A stretch of DNA of 64,000 nt, from contig JAPLAU010000012.1 of the NCBI GenBank assembly GCA_026393115.1, positions 96,437 to 160,436 on the forward strand, read 5' to 3'. Source of the stretch: Actinomycetota bacterium (GTDB taxonomy: Bacteria; Actinomycetota; Actinomycetes; S36-B12; CAIYMF01). The first letter of the stretch is position 1; every line of letters starts with the position of its first letter. The notes under the pieces are model-generated. The model had not been told where the DNA came from and ran no database searches. It worked only from the letters and a program-made list of their open reading frames with translations. Both the position numbers and the translations under genes were made by a program. Below, piece after piece: positions 1-8,646 of the stretch.

Positions 1-300
1 GAAGTCAATGATCGTCGTCGTGCCACCCCAAGCGGCAGCGCGCGTTCCGGTCTCAAACGTGTCGGACGCGAAGGTGCCGCCGAAGGGCAACTCCATGTGG
101 GTGTGGCAGTCAATACCGCCGGGAATGACGTACTTGCCCGCGGCATCAATCACCACGTCGGCCGAGGCGGCGAGGTCAACCCCGAGCGACGTATCGCCCG
201 GGGTGACCAGTGCCACGATTTTTTCGCCGTCGACCAGTACATCCGCCTGTGTGCGCCCCGTGGGCGACACGACTGTTCCGTTCTTAATCAGGGTGGTCAC
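1..300 (-). CDS. Dihydropyrimidinase / hydantoinase, N-terminal part (cut by window edge)
   Basis: The 100 visible residues read VTTLIKNGTVVSPTGRTQAD and continue to VIPGGIDCHTHMELPFGG, the start of a cyclic amidohydrolase with the metal-binding DxHxH motif (D-C-H-T-H). The family opens dihydrouracil, dihydrothymine or hydantoin rings using a binuclear metal centre. The GTG start at 300 has GGAGG five bases upstream. The gene lies just downstream of the beta-ureidopropionase on the same strand, which supports a role in reductive pyrimidine degradation. The catalytic lysine and the rest of the barrel are outside the window, so the substrate cannot be told; an allantoinase or D-hydantoinase remains possible. 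Confidence 0.85.
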   Translation of the reverse strand, partial: MTTLIKNGTVVSPTGRTQADVLVDGEKIVALVTPGDTSLGVDLAASADVVIDAAGKYVIPGGIDCHTHMELPFGGTFASDTFETGTRAAAWGGTTTIIDF

Positions 301-321
301 GTCAGCCTCCGTGTCAGTCGT

Positions 322-1158
322 TCAGGGGCGAACTAGGTCGTCGTAGGCGTCGGGGCGACGATCGCGGTAGAACGCCCAACGCTCGCGCACCTCGAACAGT
401 AGGTCAAGATCCAAGTCGCGGATGATGAGCTCCTCCTTGTAAGGGTCTCCCTTCTCCCCGACGTACGAACCCTCGGGATCGACGAAGTACGACTGCCCGT
501 AGAAGTCGTCGTCGCCGAGTTCCTCGATACCGACGCGGTTGATCGCACCGACGTAATACTCGTTCGCGACCGCGGCTGCGGGCTGCTCAATGCTCCACAG
601 GTACTGCGACAGTCCGCGCGACGTTGCCGACGGATTGAACACGATTTGGGCTCCATTGAGGCCAAGAGCGCGCCAACCTTCGGGGAAGTGGCGGTCGTAA
701 CAGATGTACACCCCCACCTTGCCGACTGCGGTGTCGAACACCGGGTACCCACCGTTGCCGGGACGGAAGTAGAACTTCTCCCAGAAACCGCTCACGTGAG
801 GAATGTGCTGCTTGCGGTACTTGCCGAGGTAGCTGCCATCGGCATCGACCACCGCCGCCGTGTTGTAGAGGAATCCAGGACCGTCGAGCTCGTACATGGG
901 AAGAATCATCACCATGCCCAGTTCCTTGGCCAGGGCCTGGAAGCGTTCGGTGGTAGGACCGGGAATCGACTCGGCGTATTCGTAGTAGGCCTTGTCTTGC
1001 ACCTGGCAGAAGTAGGGGCCGTAGAAGAGTTCTTGGAAACACATCACCTGGGCACCTTGAGCGGCGGCCTCTCGGGCCTTCTGCTCATGTACCTGGATCA
1101 TGGACTCCTTGTCCCCGGTCCATGGGGTCTGCAAGAGAGCTGCCCTGACAATCGGCAT
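322..1158 (-). CDS. Beta-ureidopropionase-like nitrilase-superfamily amidohydrolase
   Basis: This 278-residue protein has the Glu-Lys-Cys triad of carbon-nitrogen hydrolases: E43 in CFQELF, K116 in GKYRKQHIP and C153 in YICYDRHFPE. The stretch FNPSATSRGLSQYLWSIE and AINRVG resemble beta-ureidopropionase more than N-carbamoylputrescine amidase. The expected reaction is N-carbamoyl-beta-alanine to beta-alanine, CO2 and ammonia in the cytoplasm. An in-frame GTG at 1170 exists, but the ATG at 1158 has GAGGA about 7 bases upstream and starts directly with the conserved first strand, so it was chosen. It is cotranscribed with the dihydropyrimidinase 21 bases downstream, and is divergent from the MocR-type regulator. 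Because polyamine genes are near, a carbamoylputrescine activity is a weaker alternative. Confidence 0.85.
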   Translation of the reverse strand: MPIVRAALLQTPWTGDKESMIQVHEQKAREAAAQGAQVMCFQELFYGPYFCQVQDKAYYEYAESIPGPTTERFQALAKELGMVMILPMYELDGPGFLYNTAAVVDADGSYLGKYRKQHIPHVSGFWEKFYFRPGNGGYPVFDTAVGKVGVYICYDRHFPEGWRALGLNGAQIVFNPSATSRGLSQYLWSIEQPAAAVANEYYVGAINRVGIEELGDDDFYGQSYFVDPEGSYVGEKGDPYKEELIIRDLDLDLLFEVRERWAFYRDRRPDAYDDLVRP

Positions 1159-1394
1159 TGCCGTCCTCACTTCCGCTCAGGCCGCCGAAGGTTCGGCTGG
1201 CTCGCAGTGAACTTGTGTCGTGAACTCAATCTTGTACCTCGTGGTGGATCTTTTCGCTTTGTGCCCCACACACTAGGCAACCCGCGATACGTTACGCAGC
1301 GATTTGAACATTGTTTCGGGCAGGTCGCAGCGCCGCGCAGTCTGCTAGGCGATGTGGGTGCGGTTCGGCTGGGCCCTGAGGGGAGGAGAAGACC

Positions 1395-2726
1395 ATGGAG
1401 CGCGTTGCTGCATCCATTGGTGACCGTTCACCTCAGGGAATTGCCGCCGCACTTGGTCGGCTGATCGGTTCAGGGGACATTGCGGCCGGTGAACGACTCC
1501 CGACGGTCCGAGATCTTGCGCGGGAGCTGGGAGTCAGTCCGGGCACCGTCGCCGAGGCGTGGCGAATGCTCACAGTGGTAGGGGCGATCGAGGCGCGAGG
1601 GCGAGCGGGCACTTTCGCGCTGCGCACGTCCGGCCTGGCGCATCGGTATCGCAGCTTGGCGTCCGGCGGTGGTGCATTAGCTCTCGATCTCTCCACGGGT
1701 ATTCCGGACCCGGCCTTACTTCCAGAACTGGGGCCACTGCTGCGCCGCGTGGGGGGCAAGGCATTGTCGGGAAGTTATCTCGATCGGCCGGTGCTGCCCC
1801 AGTTGGAAGAACTGCTGGTCAACTCGTGGCCTTTTGCCCCTGGTGGTTTTACCGTCGTCGACGGCGCTCTTGATGCACTGTCACGGGTGGCAGACCTGAT
1901 CGTTGGGTTCGGAGATCGGGTGCTCATCGAGAACCCTGCATTTCCTCCACTCATCGACCTGCTGGAGCGTCAGGGCGCCGAACTCATCGCACTTCCCCTC
2001 GACAGCGAAGGTATTGTGCCGAGCGCACTGTCCGACGCATTGCAACTGCGACCGTCGACTCTGTTCTTGCAGCCGAGGGCGCACAACCCGACGGGCATCA
2101 GCATGAGTGAGCCACGGGCCCGTGAACTTTCACTTCTGTTGCGCGATCATCCGATTACCGTTGTTGAAGACGATCACTGTGGCGACATTTCGATTGCCGA
2201 CGATGTGAGTCTGGGTCGGTACCTTGATAACCGCGTCATCCACATCCGCAGCTTTTCGAAGTCCCACGGACCTGACTTACGCATTGCTGCTGTGGGTGGA
2301 CCCGCCGAACTTATCGATCGGCTGGTTGAGCGACGGCTTCTCGGCCCTGGGTGGACCAGTCGCATGGTGCAGTCGCTGCTGGTCGAGTTGCTCACCGATC
2401 CTGACTCGATTGATGTCGTCGCGCAGGCACGCCGTACCTACGCGCAGCGGCAACGTGAACTGGCGGGTGCACTCGCATCGTGTGGGCTGCCGCTGGCAGC
2501 TGGCGACGGCATCAATCAGTGGGTGCCGGTCGTTGACGAGCGGTTGGCACTCGTACGGGCGGCCGCCGCGGGCATTGGTGTTGCTCCGGGTGCCCCCTTC
2601 GTACTACCGGGGCTCGCCGGCGATCACGTGCGTGTCACAGTCGGGCTGATCTCCTCTGGGGCGGAGCATGTGGCGCAGTGCCTTGCAGCTGCGGCACTGC
2701 CTGCGCCACAGTCACGGGCGGTGTAA
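1395..2726 (+). CDS. MocR-type GntR regulator with aminotransferase-like domain
   Basis: The 443 residues begin with a winged-helix GntR domain (about 10-75; GERLPTVRDLARELGVS, then SPGTVAEAWRML). The rest is a fold-type I aminotransferase-like domain with the probable PLP lysine in RSFSKSHGPDLR. MocR regulators sense PLP or an amino compound and often control a neighbouring amine pathway. This one is divergent from the pyrimidine-degradation genes and upstream of the aminoaldehyde dehydrogenase, so either could be its target; this is inference. The ATG has a strong GGGAGGAG ribosome site 8 bases upstream. The 236-bp divergent region holds no obvious direct repeat that I could name as its operator. 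Confidence 0.88.
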   Translation: MERVAASIGDRSPQGIAAALGRLIGSGDIAAGERLPTVRDLARELGVSPGTVAEAWRMLTVVGAIEARGRAGTFALRTSGLAHRYRSLASGGGALALDLSTGIPDPALLPELGPLLRRVGGKALSGSYLDRPVLPQLEELLVNSWPFAPGGFTVVDGALDALSRVADLIVGFGDRVLIENPAFPPLIDLLERQGAELIALPLDSEGIVPSALSDALQLRPSTLFLQPRAHNPTGISMSEPRARELSLLLRDHPITVVEDDHCGDISIADDVSLGRYLDNRVIHIRSFSKSHGPDLRIAAVGGPAELIDRLVERRLLGPGWTSRMVQSLLVELLTDPDSIDVVAQARRTYAQRQRELAGALASCGLPLAAGDGINQWVPVVDERLALVRAAAAGIGVAPGAPFVLPGLAGDHVRVTVGLISSGAEHVAQCLAAAALPAPQSRAV

Positions 2727-2755
2727 CGACGGCGCCGGTCGCTCTGCCGCCCTCT

Positions 2756-2794
2756 GCCCCATAGCCCCATAGCCCCATAGCCCCATAGCCCCAT
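2756..2794. repeat. 8-bp tandem repeat (GCCCCATA), about 4.9 copies
   Basis: Four exact copies of GCCCCATA are followed by GCCCCAT, between the MocR-type gene and the aldehyde dehydrogenase, about 65 bases before the latter's start codon. Short perfect repeats of this kind change copy number by slippage. The unit is not a multiple of one helical turn, so a change would rotate upstream sites relative to the promoter. Confidence 0.9.
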
Positions 2795-2860
2795 CTTTGT
2801 CTGCGTTCACGTACCCATGACACCATCGCGACTACAGCGAGCTGACCGACAGGAGTTCTC

Positions 2861-4354
2861 ATGACCGAGCGAATCGCCGCCCAGCGAATCGGTGGGGTTG
2901 TCGCCGAAGGCACCTCGGGTGACGACTTTAATGTCGTCAACCCCGCCGACGGATCAGTAGTCGCCACCCTTGAGTTGGCCTCGCCTGCCGATGTGAACGC
3001 CGCTGTCGAGGCGGCCGTGCACGCGCAGAAGGAGTGGGGAAGTGCCACTCCGGCAGAGCGATCGGCAGCCCTCCATCGACTCGCGGGCATTCTCGAGGCG
3101 AAGGCGGAGGAGTACGCACAGACCGAAACCCTTCAAACGGGAAAGCCGATCAAGCTCAGTCGTGAGTTCGATGTACCCGGATCGATCGACAACGTTGCGT
3201 ACTTTGCAGGAGCAGCGAGGCACCTGCAAGGCTCTGCCGCCGCTGAGTGGGATGGCGCACACACGTCGATGATTCGTCGTGAGCCCGTGGGTGTGGTTGG
3301 TTCTATCGCGCCGTGGAATTACCCACTACAGATGGCCATGTGGAAGATTCTGCCGGCGATTGCTGCAGGCAACGCCATCGTGCTCAAGCCTTCAGAGATG
3401 ACACCGCTCACGACCCTGATGCTCGCGGATGACTGCCTCGCCGCAGGTATTCCGGCCGGCGTGGTCAATGTCATCACCGGCGCCGGACCAGTGGCTGGCG
3501 AGGCGCTGGTGTCGCATCCAAGAGTTGGAATGGTGTCGTTCACCGGGTCGACTCCGGTAGGCCGTCGAGTTGCCAGTCTGGCGATCGACGGGCTGAAGCG
3601 GGTGCACATGGAACTCGGCGGCAAGGCGCCGTTCGTCGTGTTTGACGATGCCGACCTCGAAGCCGCCGTGCACGGTGCGGTTGCCGCGAGTGTGATCAAT
3701 TGCGGTCAGGACTGCACCGCTGCCACGCGCGCCTATGTGCAGCGTCCGCTCTATGCAGACTTCATCGCCGGGGTAGCCGAGTTGATGGCCTCGATGCGAA
3801 TCGGTGACCCGCGTGATGAGCACACCGATCTCGGACCGCTCATCAGTAAGCGTCAGCAGGAGCGAGTCGGAGGCTTTGTCGAACGCGCGGTTGCCGATGG
3901 TGCGCGAGTCGCAACTGGTGGGCGCATTCCCGCGACAACACCTGAGTCCGGTGCCTATTACGAGCCGACGCTCATTGTCGACGCCCGGCAGGATTCAGAG
4001 ATCGTTCAACACGAGGTGTTCGGGCCGGTGCTCGTCGCCCTTCCCTTTGACAGTGATGACGAGGGCTTGAACCTCGCGAACGACACTCCTTATGGTCTGG
4101 CGGCTTCTGCCTGGACAACCGACGTCGTGCGGGCGCTGCGAGCGAGCCGCGAGATCACGGCGGGATGTGTCTGGATCAACGATCACATCCCGATCGTGTC
4201 TGAAATGCCGCACGGGGGAGTGAAGGCGTCAGGCTTTGGCAAGGACATGAGTCCCTACTCCTTCGAGGAGTACACGATCGTCAAGCACGTGTCGATTGAC
4301 ACCGCCGGACTGGCGCGCAAGGACTGGCACCGCACCATCTTCGGCGATAGGTGA
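2861..4354 (+). CDS. Aldehyde dehydrogenase, probably gamma-aminobutyraldehyde dehydrogenase
   Basis: The 497-residue length is typical for NAD(P)-dependent aldehyde dehydrogenases. Visible motifs are the Rossmann part (SIAPWNYPLQMAMWKILPA, VLKPSEMTPLT, FTGSTPVGRRVA), the general base in MELGGKAPFVVF and the nucleophilic cysteine in INCGQDCTAATRAYVQ. The GQDCTAATR form is that of the aminobutyraldehyde/betaine-aldehyde group. With a polyamine importer and an amine oxidase directly downstream, oxidation of 4-aminobutanal to GABA is the most likely job. The ATG has GGAG 5 bases upstream. Betaine aldehyde or other omega-aminoaldehydes are alternative substrates. Confidence 0.9.
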   Translation: MTERIAAQRIGGVVAEGTSGDDFNVVNPADGSVVATLELASPADVNAAVEAAVHAQKEWGSATPAERSAALHRLAGILEAKAEEYAQTETLQTGKPIKLSREFDVPGSIDNVAYFAGAARHLQGSAAAEWDGAHTSMIRREPVGVVGSIAPWNYPLQMAMWKILPAIAAGNAIVLKPSEMTPLTTLMLADDCLAAGIPAGVVNVITGAGPVAGEALVSHPRVGMVSFTGSTPVGRRVASLAIDGLKRVHMELGGKAPFVVFDDADLEAAVHGAVAASVINCGQDCTAATRAYVQRPLYADFIAGVAELMASMRIGDPRDEHTDLGPLISKRQQERVGGFVERAVADGARVATGGRIPATTPESGAYYEPTLIVDARQDSEIVQHEVFGPVLVALPFDSDDEGLNLANDTPYGLAASAWTTDVVRALRASREITAGCVWINDHIPIVSEMPHGGVKASGFGKDMSPYSFEEYTIVKHVSIDTAGLARKDWHRTIFGDR

Positions 4355-4459
4355 CAGTCGGTTACGCCGATCCCACCCCGAGTGACGTTTGCAGGCATAG
4401 GGTTGCTGTCAGAGTTGAACGTGTTCGCTTTCGCGAGCGCGAATCATAAGGAGAACCCC

Positions 4460-5722
4460 GTGGACCCGATGAATGACCCTCGACTGGAAATGCTCCGGCA
4501 GGCAATGTCACGTCGCGGCTTCATGGCTGCCACAGGTGCAGTGGGCGCTGCGGCGGCCTTGGCTGCCTGTGGAACGGGTAGCAAGGGGGGTTCGTCCTCG
4601 GCCTCGGGATCTGCCGCGGCTTCGAGCGGCAATGCGGCGCCAGTCGCGACGCCGAGCGACAAGTCCGACTCGGAGAAGTCGCTCGTGTGGGCGAACTGGA
4701 CCCTGTATCTGGACTACGACCAAGAAAAGAAGGTCTACCCCTCGCTCGTCGCGTTCGAGAAAGAGTCCGGAATCAATGTCGAATATAAGGAAGACATTGA
4801 AGACAATCAGACCTTCTACGGCAAGGTCAGCGGACAGCTCGGAAACGGTCAAGACATTGGTTACGACCTGGTGACTCCCACCGACTGGATGGCCGGTCGG
4901 TGGATCCGGCAGGGTTTTGCCGCGCCGATTGACGAAGCCAACGTTCCGAACAAGAAGAACATTCTTGACACGCTGAACAATGTCGGGTTCGACCCCGGTC
5001 GCAAGTACTCCCTTACCTGGCAATCCGGTTTTTCCGGCCTGGTGTGGAACAAAGAGAAGATTCCGAACGGGCTGAAGTCAATCAACGATCTATGGGCTCC
5101 TGAACTCAAGGGCAAGGTCGTGGTGTTGTCTGAAATGCGCGACACCATCGGGCTGATCATGATGAGTCAGGGTGTGCGAATTGACGGCCCCTTCACTAAC
5201 GACCAGTTCAACGCGGCACTGAACGTGCTGCAGCAGCAGGTTGACAGTGGCCAAATCAAGCAGGTGAAGGGCAACTCCTACAAAGAAGACCTCATCAACG
5301 GGCAGGCATACGCAGCCATCGGTTGGAGTGGAGACATCTTTCAGATTAACGCCGAGAACGGTGACAAGTGGGGCTTTGCCCTGCCCGACACCGACGGTGT
5401 CCTGTGGTCCGACAACCTACTTATCCCGGCCACCTCCGCACACAAGAAGAACGCCGAAGAGTTGATGAACTACTACTACCAACCCGAGGTCGCTGCAATC
5501 GTCGCCGCGTATGTCAACTACATCTGTCCGGTGAAGGGTGCCAAGGAAGCAATGGCGAAGATTGACCCGAAGTTGGCCGCGAGTGAATTTATCTTTCCCG
5601 ACCGATGCGACTCTTGCGAATACCCAGGTGTTCAGGCCGTTGACTCCACAAGAGGAGCAGGAATACCTGGCGGCATTCGGCAAGGTCATTCAGGGCTGAT
5701 CGGGGATGGCTCGCAGCACTGA
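4460..5722 (+). CDS. potD: Polyamine ABC transporter substrate-binding lipoprotein, 3' end frameshifted
   Basis: The gene encodes a PotD/PotF-family binding lipoprotein. The N-terminus has a twin-arginine pattern (SRRGFM) followed by a lipobox (LAAC), so it is probably a Tat-exported lipoprotein. GTG 4460 has AAGGAG at the right distance; the open frame runs further upstream but without support. The frame as written ends in an unfamiliar Cys-rich tail, DRCDSCEYPGV onward. Reading one base differently from about 5597-5600 gives FPTDATLANTQVFRPLTP then EEQEYLAAFGKVIQG and a stop at 5697-5699, the normal PotD C-terminus. One extra G at 5600 explains this. It is either a sequence error or a real frameshift changing the last ~35 residues. 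Confidence 0.9.
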   Translation: MDPMNDPRLEMLRQAMSRRGFMAATGAVGAAAALAACGTGSKGGSSSASGSAAASSGNAAPVATPSDKSDSEKSLVWANWTLYLDYDQEKKVYPSLVAFEKESGINVEYKEDIEDNQTFYGKVSGQLGNGQDIGYDLVTPTDWMAGRWIRQGFAAPIDEANVPNKKNILDTLNNVGFDPGRKYSLTWQSGFSGLVWNKEKIPNGLKSINDLWAPELKGKVVVLSEMRDTIGLIMMSQGVRIDGPFTNDQFNAALNVLQQQVDSGQIKQVKGNSYKEDLINGQAYAAIGWSGDIFQINAENGDKWGFALPDTDGVLWSDNLLIPATSAHKKNAEELMNYYYQPEVAAIVAAYVNYICPVKGAKEAMAKIDPKLAASEFIFPDRCDSCEYPGVQAVDSTRGAGIPGGIRQGHSGLIGDGSQH

Positions 5723-6878
5723 CGTGACGCAGGCCGATGGTGATCTCACACTCACCAACCTCACGAAGCGTTTTGGCGACTTCACCGCAGTCGACGATCT
5801 TGTTCTGACGGTTCCGCAGGGCTCGTTCTTCGCACTGTTGGGTCCGAGCGGATGCGGCAAGACAACGACGCTTCGCATGGTTGCCGGGCTTGAGGAACCC
5901 ACCGCGGGCTCAATCGCCATCGGTGACGCCGACATCACCTACAGCCGGCCCTATCAGCGTCCGGTCAACACGGTGTTTCAGAACTATGCACTCTTCCCGC
6001 ACCTCGACATCTACGAAAACGTAGCGTTCGGCCTACGCCGACGTAAGGACGCTGAGGTCGATCGCAAGGTGAAGGAAGCGCTCGAACTCGTTGAGTTGCA
6101 CCACGTCATGCGCCGCAAGCCCGGTCAGTTGTCGGGTGGCCAGCAGCAGCGAATCGCACTCGCGCGGGCCATCGTCAACCGTCCGGCGGTGCTGCTCCTT
6201 GATGAGCCGCTCGGCGCGCTTGACTTGAAACTGCGTCGACAGATGCAGCTTGAACTCAAGCGCATTCAAACCGAAGTCGGAATCACGTTCATTCACGTGA
6301 CTCACGATCAGGAAGAGGCCATGACGATGGCCGACACGGTCGCGGTCATGAACGCGGGTGTCATCGAGCAAATGGGTTCTCCGATAGACCTGTACGAGTC
6401 ACCCAACACCGCGTTTGTCGCGAACTTCCTCGGTCAGTCCAATCTGCTGCCTGCCACCGTGACCGGCGCCGACGGCGATGATGTGTTACTCAGCGATGCC
6501 GATGGAGCATTCCGAGTACCGCGTGCGCGAGTGGCGCCGGGTGTTGATGTGAGCGCCGGTCGTCGAGTGCTCGTGGGGGTTCGCCCCGAAAAGATCCATG
6601 CGGAACTTCTCGCGACCGCCGGAGATGCCCCCTCACATGGCAACTTCGTCGAGGGCACAGTCGCCAGTGCACTGTTCACAGGTGTCTCGACCCAGTATGA
6701 AGTTGCCACCCGCGGGGGAGATGTCATCGGGGTCTTTGTGCAGAACCTTCGCCCCGGAGCTGTTTTCGATCCGGGCACGGCAGTGCGGCTGAGCTGGGAC
6801 GCAGGATTTGCGTTCATCCTCGACGGCAGTGAGGACCCCAATGCCGGAGCGCACGTCGATGACGAGGCGGCGGACTAA
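5706..6878 (+). CDS. potA: Polyamine ABC transporter ATP-binding protein
   Basis: This 390-residue ATPase has Walker A (LGPSGCGKTT), Q-loop (FQNYALFPH), signature (LSGGQQQR), Walker B (LLLDEPLGALD) and switch histidine (HVTHDQEE). A C-terminal TOBE region follows (from about residue 240). These match the PotA/PotG importer group. It begins 6 bases after the repaired stop of potD and its TAA overlaps the ATG of the first permease gene (TAATG), so the four transport genes form one operon. It energises import of putrescine or spermidine; the sequence cannot say which. Confidence 0.93.
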   Translation: MARSTDVTQADGDLTLTNLTKRFGDFTAVDDLVLTVPQGSFFALLGPSGCGKTTTLRMVAGLEEPTAGSIAIGDADITYSRPYQRPVNTVFQNYALFPHLDIYENVAFGLRRRKDAEVDRKVKEALELVELHHVMRRKPGQLSGGQQQRIALARAIVNRPAVLLLDEPLGALDLKLRRQMQLELKRIQTEVGITFIHVTHDQEEAMTMADTVAVMNAGVIEQMGSPIDLYESPNTAFVANFLGQSNLLPATVTGADGDDVLLSDADGAFRVPRARVAPGVDVSAGRRVLVGVRPEKIHAELLATAGDAPSHGNFVEGTVASALFTGVSTQYEVATRGGDVIGVFVQNLRPGAVFDPGTAVRLSWDAGFAFILDGSEDPNAGAHVDDEAAD

Positions 6879-7801
6879 TGTCGATCGCGGCAGCTCTAGG
6901 CGACGTCCAGCGCGACAACCTGCAAGGCTCACCTCAGCCGCAGCGTCGCGGACGCTTTGTGCCGTACCTGCTGATGCTCCCGGGGCTCTTGTGGCTCGGA
7001 GTCTTCTTCGTGATTCCCCTCGTCACGCTCTTCATGATGTCGCTTCAAACAGCGGTGCCAGGCGGAGAGATCGGTGAGTACGAGCAGACCTTCCACTTCG
7101 CCAATTACGTCGAGGTTCTGACTGATCCGTCCTACTACACGCCGCTCTTCCGGTCATTCGTGTACGCGGCATGTGCCACGGTACTTGCATTGCTGATCGG
7201 CTACCCGCTTGCGTATTTCATTGCTTTCAAGTCAGGTCGGTTCCGCAACGTCTTCCTGATCATGGTGATCGCTCCGTTCTTCGTGTCGTTCATCCTGCGC
7301 ACCATTGCGTGGCGTCAGATTCTGGCAGATGAAGGTCCCGTTGTTGCGGCCATGAAGTGGGTGGGCTTCTTCAGCGACGGCATCGGTGGAATATATCCGT
7401 CGGCGCTTGCCGTGGTTCTGGGTCTCACTTACAACTTCCTGCCATTCATGACGTTGCCTATTTACGCCAGCCTCGAACGCGTTGATCCCAAACTTGTTGA
7501 AGCGGCGGGCGATCTCTACGCGCCTGGCTTCACCGGCTTTCGCAAAGTGACCCTTCCGCTGTCGATGCCGGGAGTTGTGGCAGGCACATTGCTGACGTTC
7601 ATTCCGGCAGCTGGTGACTACGTCAATGCGGCACTGCTCGGAAATTCCAAGAACACCATGATCGGTAACCGCATCGATTACGCATTCCTCAACACCAACG
7701 ACTATCCGACTGCTGCTGTGCTGTCGTTCGTGCTGATGGCCTGCATCTTGGCTGTAGTGCTCGTCTACGTGCGCCGCGTGGGAACGGAGGACCTGCTGTG
7801 A
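6878..7801 (+). CDS. potB: Polyamine ABC transporter permease 1
   Basis: The 307-residue membrane protein has about six hydrophobic helices. The first is near residues 28-52 (LLMLPGLLWLGVFFVIPLVT). The cytoplasmic EAA coupling loop is seen as LVEAAGDLYAPGFTGFRKVT, followed by LPLSMPGVVAGTLL, typical of PotB/PotH. The ATG at 6878 overlaps the potA stop by one base and the end overlaps potC by 4 bases. It forms the transmembrane channel with the next gene product. Confidence 0.93.
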   Translation: MSIAAALGDVQRDNLQGSPQPQRRGRFVPYLLMLPGLLWLGVFFVIPLVTLFMMSLQTAVPGGEIGEYEQTFHFANYVEVLTDPSYYTPLFRSFVYAACATVLALLIGYPLAYFIAFKSGRFRNVFLIMVIAPFFVSFILRTIAWRQILADEGPVVAAMKWVGFFSDGIGGIYPSALAVVLGLTYNFLPFMTLPIYASLERVDPKLVEAAGDLYAPGFTGFRKVTLPLSMPGVVAGTLLTFIPAAGDYVNAALLGNSKNTMIGNRIDYAFLNTNDYPTAAVLSFVLMACILAVVLVYVRRVGTEDLL

Positions 7802-8643
7802 GCGCGGTCGTTGAGAGCCCAGTTGCCGCTCCGAGAAAGTTGTCTGCTCCGACGCGGGTGTGGCGTTGGTTCGGCTCCAATGTGCTGCGTTTGTACGCGG
7901 TGATCGCGTTTGCGTATCTTCTACTGCCAGTCGTGTACACATTCGTCTTCTCGTTTAACGACGCCGGTAAGAGCAATCTGGTGTGGCGTGGTTTCACACT
8001 CGACAACTGGCTCAACCCATGTGGTGCTCCTGAGGTGTGCGGGTCGCTGCTGAATTCGCTGGCCATTGGGTTCATCGCAACAGCAATCGCCACGGCTCTC
8101 GGAACCCTCATCGCGCTGTCATTGGTGCGCTATCGATTCCGCGGCCGGTCTAGCACGAACCTGTTGATCTTCCTACCGATGGCCACACCGGAGGTTGTCC
8201 TTGGTTCATCGCTGTTGGCGTTGTTTCTTAACCTGTTCGTGCCGCTGGGTTTCTGGACAATCGTGGTTGCCCACATCATGTTCTGCATCAGTTTCGTGGT
8301 CGTCACCGTGAAAGCTCGTTTGGCCAGTCTTGATCCGCGACTCGAGCAGGCCGCCATGGACCTGTACGCCAACGAGCGCGAGGCATTCCGTCGCATCACG
8401 TTGCCCCTGTTGGCTCCGGGAATCGCGGCGGCCGCACTGTTGGCGTTCTCGTTGAGTTTCGATGACTTCATCATTACGAACTTCAACTCAGGGCAGGTCA
8501 ACACCTTCCCGAAATTCGTGTACGTTTCGGCCAACCGTGGAATTCCGCCGCAGGCCAATGTCATCGCCTCGGCGATGTTCATCATCTCCTTGGCTATCGT
8601 GCTGATTGCCCAGCTGGTTGGCCGGGCTCGACGTAAGGGCTGA
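7798..8643 (+). CDS. potC: Polyamine ABC transporter permease 2
   Basis: The 281-residue permease has an N-terminal helix near 30-55 and the EAA loop LEQAAMDLYANEREAFRRIT followed by LPLLAPGIAAAALLAF, then SFDDFIITNF, a hallmark of PotC/PotI. The GTG start overlaps the potB stop in a GTGA junction. It pairs with potB. The amine oxidase gene starts 3 bases after its stop, which places the oxidase in the same transcript. Confidence 0.93.
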   Translation: MSAVVESPVAAPRKLSAPTRVWRWFGSNVLRLYAVIAFAYLLLPVVYTFVFSFNDAGKSNLVWRGFTLDNWLNPCGAPEVCGSLLNSLAIGFIATAIATALGTLIALSLVRYRFRGRSSTNLLIFLPMATPEVVLGSSLLALFLNLFVPLGFWTIVVAHIMFCISFVVVTVKARLASLDPRLEQAAMDLYANEREAFRRITLPLLAPGIAAAALLAFSLSFDDFIITNFNSGQVNTFPKFVYVSANRGIPPQANVIASAMFIISLAIVLIAQLVGRARRKG

Positions 8644-8646
8644 GCA

